Below, piece by piece: positions 42,218 to 46,176 of a stretch of DNA of 46,176 nt. The stretch covers positions 1-46,176 of the forward strand of contig JAILLJ010000044.1 of NCBI GenBank assembly GCA_024693205.1, in the 5' to 3' direction. Source of the stretch: Clostridiales bacterium (lineage in GTDB: Bacteria; Bacillota; Clostridia; Oscillospirales; Acutalibacteraceae). A program made the translations under genes and the position numbers. Within the stretch, counting starts at the first letter, position 1, and every line of letters begins with the position of its first letter. The notes under the pieces were generated by a model. That model was given only the letters and a program-made list of their open reading frames with translations. It searched no databases and was not told the DNA's origin.

Positions 42218-43462
42218 TCATATCCTTTCGGAAAGGACTTCTCTTTCGTATTTTTCGACCTCTCCGAACCATTCGTCGCCCGAGGGCGCGTTCTCTCTCT
42301 TACAGAATTCGTCCCAAACGTCGGCGAACGGATAGAATTTAAGCTCTTCGTTCATGTAAAGAAGCTTTGAAAAGTTTCCGCTGTCCTGAAGCTTTTTAAG
42401 CTCGGCGTTCGGCATAAGGAGCGCGTAGAGAAGCGCCTTTTGCATGTTGCGCACGCCCGTTGCCCATGCCGCAACGCGGTTTATCGAAGCGTCAAAGTAG
42501 TCGAGACCGATCATGACTCTTTCGAGCGCATCGTTTCTTACGATCTCCTTTGCGATCTCCTTCAGCTCGTCGTCAAAGGTCACGACATGGTCGCTGTCCC
42601 AGCGCACTCCGCGCGTCACGTGAAGCGCTATCTTATCGGCGAAAAGGAGCATCGAGGGGATCTTGTCGGAAACGATCTCCGTCGGATGGAAATGGCCGTT
42701 GTCAAGAAGACATATGCAGTCGTTCTTCGCGGCGTAGTTCATATAAAATTCATGGGAGCCGACGGTATAGCTTTCGACTCCTATACCGAAAAGCTTTGAC
42801 TCCACGGTGTCGATAAGATATTTTTTATCTATCTTTTCGGCGAGGATCTCGTCGAGGGAGTCCTTGAGCCTCTTACGCGGGCCGAGTCTGTCCGCCGGCA
42901 CGTCCTTAAGTCCGTCGGGTATCCATATGTTGTTCATACAGGGGATACCGAGCTCGCGGCCGAAATATTCGCCGACACGGCGCATGGCGATACAGTGCTC
43001 TATCCAGAAGCGCCTGATATTTTCATCGGGGCTCGAAAGCGTAAGGCCGCTCGACGCCATGGGATGTGAAAAGAGAGTGGGGTTGATGTCAAGGCCGAGA
43101 CCTCTCTTTTTTGCGAACTCCACCCATTTTTCAAAGTGCTTCGGCTCGAGCTTGTTTCTCTCGACAGGCTCGTCCGTCACGGCGTAAATGGCGTGTACGT
43201 TGATCTTGTGTTTGCCGGGCACGAGCGACAGGAGCTTGTCGATATCGGCGGTAAGCTCTTCAAAATTCTTCGCTCTGCCGGGATAGTTGCCTGTGGCGGC
43301 GATACCTCCGGAAAGCTCGCCGTCGGAGCATTCAAAGCCCTTGACGTCGTCGCCCTGCCAGCAGTGTATGGATATTTTTACCTTTGAAAGCGCTTCGATG
43401 GCTTTTTCGGCGTCTACTCCGAGACGTGAATATTTTTCCTTTGCGTAAGAATATCTTTCCAT
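42218..43462 (-). CDS. rhaA: L-rhamnose isomerase
   Basis: 414 residues. RhaA features: [14 protein letters not shown] (about 31-44), [12 protein letters not shown] (metal-binding region), [28 protein letters not shown] and [11 protein letters not shown] (metal ligands, about 261). It converts L-rhamnose to L-rhamnulose, the first step of rhamnose use. AAGGAG precedes the ATG. It is 13 bases after a GPH-type transporter, presumably its sugar importer. No rhaB or rhaD is in the window. Confidence 0.95.
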   Translation of the reverse strand: MERYSYAKEKYSRLGVDAEKAIEALSKVKISIHCWQGDDVKGFECSDGELSGGIAATGNYPGRAKNFEELTADIDKLLSLVPGKHKINVHAIYAVTDEPVERNKLEPKHFEKWVEFAKKRGLGLDINPTLFSHPMASSGLTLSSPDENIRRFWIEHCIAMRRVGEYFGRELGIPCMNNIWIPDGLKDVPADRLGPRKRLKDSLDEILAEKIDKKYLIDTVESKLFGIGVESYTVGSHEFYMNYAAKNDCICLLDNGHFHPTEIVSDKIPSMLLFADKIALHVTRGVRWDSDHVVTFDDELKEIAKEIVRNDALERVMIGLDYFDASINRVAAWATGVRNMQKALLYALLMPNAELKKLQDSGNFSKLLYMNEELKFYPFADVWDEFCKRENAPSGDEWFGEVEKYEREVLSERI

Positions 43463-43475
43463 AAATTACTCCTTT

Positions 43476-45056
43476 TTATTGATCGTTTTCGATCGTTTCA
43501 CAAAAGTTTTTTATATCGGGAGAGGATATCCACATATCCTCGTATTTCATGCCGGCTATTGATTCAAGCGTCTTTTTGTCGTCGTCGCCTACCGTGACGA
43601 AACCGTTCTTTTTCTTTTCGCTGATTACCGCCTTTATCATCTCGTGGTCGCTCTTGTTCATTTTATATTTGAATATGGAGATGAACGAGATAACGGTGCA
43701 TATAACGGGGATGACGATATATGTTATCCTTAAACCGAGGATGCCCTTGGCGGTCTGATCGAGCGTTCCCTTGCCCGTTTTAAAGTCGAACGCGGAGAGG
43801 ATAAAGCCGGTGAACGCCGACATAAAGCCGTTTACCGTCTTTTTGATAAGTGAATTGAAGGTGCCGATAAGGCCCTCGCGCCTGCGTCCCGTTATAAGCT
43901 CGTCGACGTCCGTGACGTCGGGCTGGATATTGGTCGAGACGAAGCCTATGCCTGCGTAGCCGACGTAATAGAGTATCACCGCGACAAAGAGCAGTACCGT
44001 CCCGAACGTGCCGGAGGTGGGCGTTATAAGTAAATTCAGAAGGATGCCGACTATCATTACGGGAGCTAAGAGAAGACCGCACTTCTGCTTGCCGAATTTT
44101 TTGGTGAGCCAGAAGTTGAGAGGGAAGGTGGAGGCCTCGGCGACGCCGGCGACCGTCATGATTATATTGTACCGCTCCTGTCTTTGGGCGATATAGCGGA
44201 TGAAATACTGGTTTGAGTTATTGTAAAAGCCTCGCGCCATCATATAAAAGAGGCTGATAACGAAATATTCCCTGAACGACTTGTTTTTAAAGACGTATTT
44301 ATATTCCGTCATGAGTTCCTTAACGTTAAGCTCGGGCAGCTCCATATCGAGAGACGACGGCTCCCGCGTCGTTTTGAAGGTTATCAAAAGCGGGAGAGAG
44401 AACCAGAGGCAGAGGATAAGTCCGAGTATCATGAATTTAAGGCGCATACCGGAATTGAGTATCTCCATATCGGAAAAGCCGAGAGAAAACGAAACGAGGA
44501 TAAAGGACGACACCATGCCGACGGAATTCATGATATATTCGATAGATTTGTATTGCGTCCTGAGGAAGTATTCGGGCGCCAGCTCCGGCAGCATCGCCGT
44601 ATGCGGCACGCAGACGAGCGTATAAGCGCCGTTAAAGAACATGTATGCGCCGATGTAGTAGATCATCGTGAGCGTGGGATTTCCTATAGAGGATATGCCG
44701 AAGGAATTCCACATCATGAAATACGAAAGGGCTATCGGGATAACGCCCCAAAGGAGATAACGCCTGTGACGTCCGTATTTTGAGCGCGTCCTGTCGGTTA
44801 TTATGCCCATAGCGGGGTCTGTAACGGCGTCCCATATCTGGGCAAAAAACATCACGAGGCCGGCCTGTCTTACGTTCAGCCCCTCGACCTCGGTAAGAAA
44901 GGAGATAAAGTAAAGGCTGATGATATATCCGCTTCCGCCGAAAAGGATGCTTGCGGAGTTATATCCGAGCATCGGCAGGATAGCTTCCTTGAAGCTGCCC
45001 TCTACGCCGACGGCGCGTTTTAACGCATCGCCTATCTTTTTTCCTCTTTCACTCAT
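43476..45056 (-). CDS. GPH-family sugar symporter, likely L-rhamnose-related
   Basis: 526 residues, 12 predicted helices. GPH hallmarks are FFAQIWDAVTDPAMGIITDRTRSKYGRHRRYLLWG, split here as FAQIWDAVTDPAMG (about 69) and RTRSKYGRHRRYLLWG (about 87). The central loop and a long C-terminal tail of about 60 residues (KKNGFVTVGDDDKKT) are normal for the family. It heads the rhaA operon, so rhamnose or a rhamnoside is the best guess for substrate. A promoter and hairpin leader precede it. Confidence 0.85.
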   Translation of the reverse strand: MSERGKKIGDALKRAVGVEGSFKEAILPMLGYNSASILFGGSGYIISLYFISFLTEVEGLNVRQAGLVMFFAQIWDAVTDPAMGIITDRTRSKYGRHRRYLLWGVIPIALSYFMMWNSFGISSIGNPTLTMIYYIGAYMFFNGAYTLVCVPHTAMLPELAPEYFLRTQYKSIEYIMNSVGMVSSFILVSFSLGFSDMEILNSGMRLKFMILGLILCLWFSLPLLITFKTTREPSSLDMELPELNVKELMTEYKYVFKNKSFREYFVISLFYMMARGFYNNSNQYFIRYIAQRQERYNIIMTVAGVAEASTFPLNFWLTKKFGKQKCGLLLAPVMIVGILLNLLITPTSGTFGTVLLFVAVILYYVGYAGIGFVSTNIQPDVTDVDELITGRRREGLIGTFNSLIKKTVNGFMSAFTGFILSAFDFKTGKGTLDQTAKGILGLRITYIVIPVICTVISFISIFKYKMNKSDHEMIKAVISEKKKNGFVTVGDDDKKTLESIAGMKYEDMWISSPDIKNFCETIENDQ

Positions 45057-45098
45057 TTTTAAACACCCGCCGATATATTTTGATCGGTATCCGTCCTT

Positions 45099-45130
45099 AA
45101 AAAGCGCTCAAAAAGCCGAAAGCGCTTTTT
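45099..45130. promoter_or_regulatory. Leader hairpin/operator-like palindrome of the rha operon
   Basis: A 10-bp perfect inverted repeat, AAAAAGCGCT/AGCGCTTTTT (45099-45108/45121-45130), lies between the promoter and the transporter start. Each arm is centred on AGCGCT, and one arm (minus strand AAAAAGCGCTTTCG) resembles the catabolite-control cre element with GCGC centre. It could act as an attenuator, as the manA terminator or as a CcpA/LacI-type operator. Confidence 0.5.
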
Positions 45131-45142
45131 TCACCAAGCTAC

Positions 45143-45172
45143 ATTGTAATATTTTTACATGCCCCGTGTCAA
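45143..45172 (-). promoter_or_regulatory. Sigma-A promoter of the rhaA operon
   Basis: On the minus strand TTGACA (45167-45172), 18-base spacer, TACAAT (45143-45148). It sits immediately behind the manA stop codon. Confidence 0.72.
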
Positions 45173-45197
45173 CAAAAAAATGTATTTATTTTAACGC

Positions 45198-46176
45198 TTA
45201 TCTCAGAGGCGGGAGACATTCGAGAAGGGCCATGCTGCCGGACATCTCGAAATCCTCACATGCGGCGGGGACAAAGAGGCAGTCGCCGCTTCTGACGCTT
45301 ATCCCGTCAATCGTGCCGTTTCCCGATATCACGGCGAGGGCGGAGGGGGAACCTGTGTTTTTGCGGAGATATTTTCCTGATATATCGAGCCTTATAAGCG
45401 AGAAGCAGGGGGTGCGCTCGTATGAGATAAGACATGTTTTTTTGTGGACGTCGTCGCTCTCCGTCTCTTTCGGGATGAGCTTGAATTTTGCGAGAAGCTC
45501 CGGCTCGGTGTGCCTTACATAGTGGAAGCAGTCGAACATTTTATCAAAGCCCAATCCCATATGACAGAGAAAGTCAGGCAGCTTTTCGCCGAGAGTGTTG
45601 CATTTTTCGAGGCTTATCGTGTAGTCGGTCGGCTCCTGTATTTCAAGGAGAAAACAGCCGGGGCCGATGGCGTGGGGCGTGCCGCCCTCTATTATGAATA
45701 CGTCGCCTTTTTTGACGGGTATCTTATGCATGAGCGACGCCATCCCCGGGATATCCTGCTTGTCGAAAAGCTCCCGGAGGCTTTCTTTTGTGACGTCTTC
45801 CTTAAAGCCCAAAAGGATATACGGCTCTTCGCCGTTTATTTCCCTCCCGTCGAGGATATACCACGCCTCGGTCTTTCCGTAGTCGGAATGAAAGAGGTTT
45901 TTCGCGGCTGTCTTATCGGGATGCACCTGCGCCGGAAGCCTTTCCGCGGCGTCGAGAAATTTTGTGAGAACGCCGAAATTGACGCCGAATTTTTCGATAT
46001 GATCCTTTCCGAGAAAGCTTTCGGGATCGGCTTCTATCATGTCCTTCAGATAAGAAACGGAGCCGTCGGCATTTTCCGTGCGGCTCAGTCCCTCGCGTTC
46101 GACGGCGCCGTCATGAGGAGGATTGTTTGCGGGGACGACAGATGCGAGCCAGTCCTCGGGATAATATCCGTCCCTT
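45198..46176 (-). CDS. manA: Mannose-6-phosphate isomerase class I, N-terminus cut
   Basis: The frame remains open to the right edge, so the true start is outside; the visible 325 codons include upstream residues YYPEDWLASVVPANNPP, which match the PMI substrate-site region. Zinc ligands and catalytic motifs: LPAQVHPDKTAA, SDYGKTEAWYIL and EGGTPHAIGPGCFLLEIQEPTDYT. The C-terminal cupin (about last 80 residues) is normal. Class I PMI interconverts mannose-6-P and fructose-6-P, linking mannose use with GDP-sugar synthesis. It ends at TAA 45198-45200, directly before the rha promoter. Confidence 0.92.
   Translation of the reverse strand, partial: RDGYYPEDWLASVVPANNPPHDGAVEREGLSRTENADGSVSYLKDMIEADPESFLGKDHIEKFGVNFGVLTKFLDAAERLPAQVHPDKTAAKNLFHSDYGKTEAWYILDGREINGEEPYILLGFKEDVTKESLRELFDKQDIPGMASLMHKIPVKKGDVFIIEGGTPHAIGPGCFLLEIQEPTDYTISLEKCNTLGEKLPDFLCHMGLGFDKMFDCFHYVRHTEPELLAKFKLIPKETESDDVHKKTCLISYERTPCFSLIRLDISGKYLRKNTGSPSALAVISGNGTIDGISVRSGDCLFVPAACEDFEMSGSMALLECLPPLR

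Noticed and set aside
1-46176. tRNA, rRNA, T-box or common riboswitch
   Set aside because: I scanned for the tRNA T-loop pattern, for the T-box GGGTGGTACCGCG core and for familiar riboswitch cores and saw none. A covariance search would be decisive.

Overview
The window looks like chromosomal DNA of an anaerobic Clostridia-type Firmicute, probably of the Oscillospirales/Ruminococcus-like gut lineages. The grounds are an IspH–ribosomal protein S1 fusion behind cmk and plsC, strong purine-rich ribosome binding sites, sigma-A promoters of TTGACA-17-TATAAT type, QueT, VTC/DUF4956/carbohydrate-binding clusters, a secreted protein with a dockerin-like tail, and palindromic repeats typical of these genomes. 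No taxonomic marker gene is present, so the genus cannot be named. Both ends cut through genes: an EamA transporter on the left and mannose-6-phosphate isomerase on the right.

Layout. 1-903 (+): end of an EamA permease and a HAD phosphatase. 984-6014 (-): a dTDP-L-rhamnose set, rfbA-rfbC-rfbD, followed by a membrane-anchored alpha/beta hydrolase and a GPH-type sugar symporter. A 161-bp MITE-like palindrome lies between rfbA and rfbC, and rfbB is missing. 6255-12648 (+): a protein with two GreA/GreB-C-like domains, an AlaX-type alanyl-tRNA editing protein, QueT, a GH29 fucosidase with a phosphoesterase, and an extended SDR with a zinc-binding-like tail. 12954-16175 (+): a 1073-residue secreted FIVAR/dockerin-like protein. 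16316-22829 (+): a beta-CASP nuclease, then an HI0933 flavoprotein, cmk, plsC and the ispH-rpsA fusion. 23060-28482 (+): a two-component system, then a VTC polyphosphate-polymerase-like protein, a DUF4956 membrane protein and a beta-helix lipoprotein. 28565-30347 (+): a candidate small RNA or attenuator, then a secreted purple-acid-phosphatase-like protein.

The rest is on the minus strand. 30424-33979: polA-dusB. 34012-34385: a cluster of palindromic repeats. 34460-36184: two related short peptide genes and a secreted InlB-repeat-like protein. 36338-40112: hflX, a glutamate-cysteine ligase-like enzyme and an ATP-grasp partner. 40197-45056: a GPH transporter, rhaA, an orphan anchored protein and galE. 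45198-46176: manA.

How they fit together. The organism makes activated rhamnose (rfb genes) and also uses free L-rhamnose (rhaA), fucosides (GH29) and mannose/fructose phosphates (manA). The least explained parts are the paired ~45-residue peptides (34460-34840), the glutamate-cysteine ligase/ATP-grasp pair, the orphan transcription unit at 28600-28722, the internal promoter and ribosome binding site inside the ispH-rpsA fusion, and the rfb palindrome. No tRNA, rRNA, CRISPR array, transposase, prophage or plasmid gene was seen.
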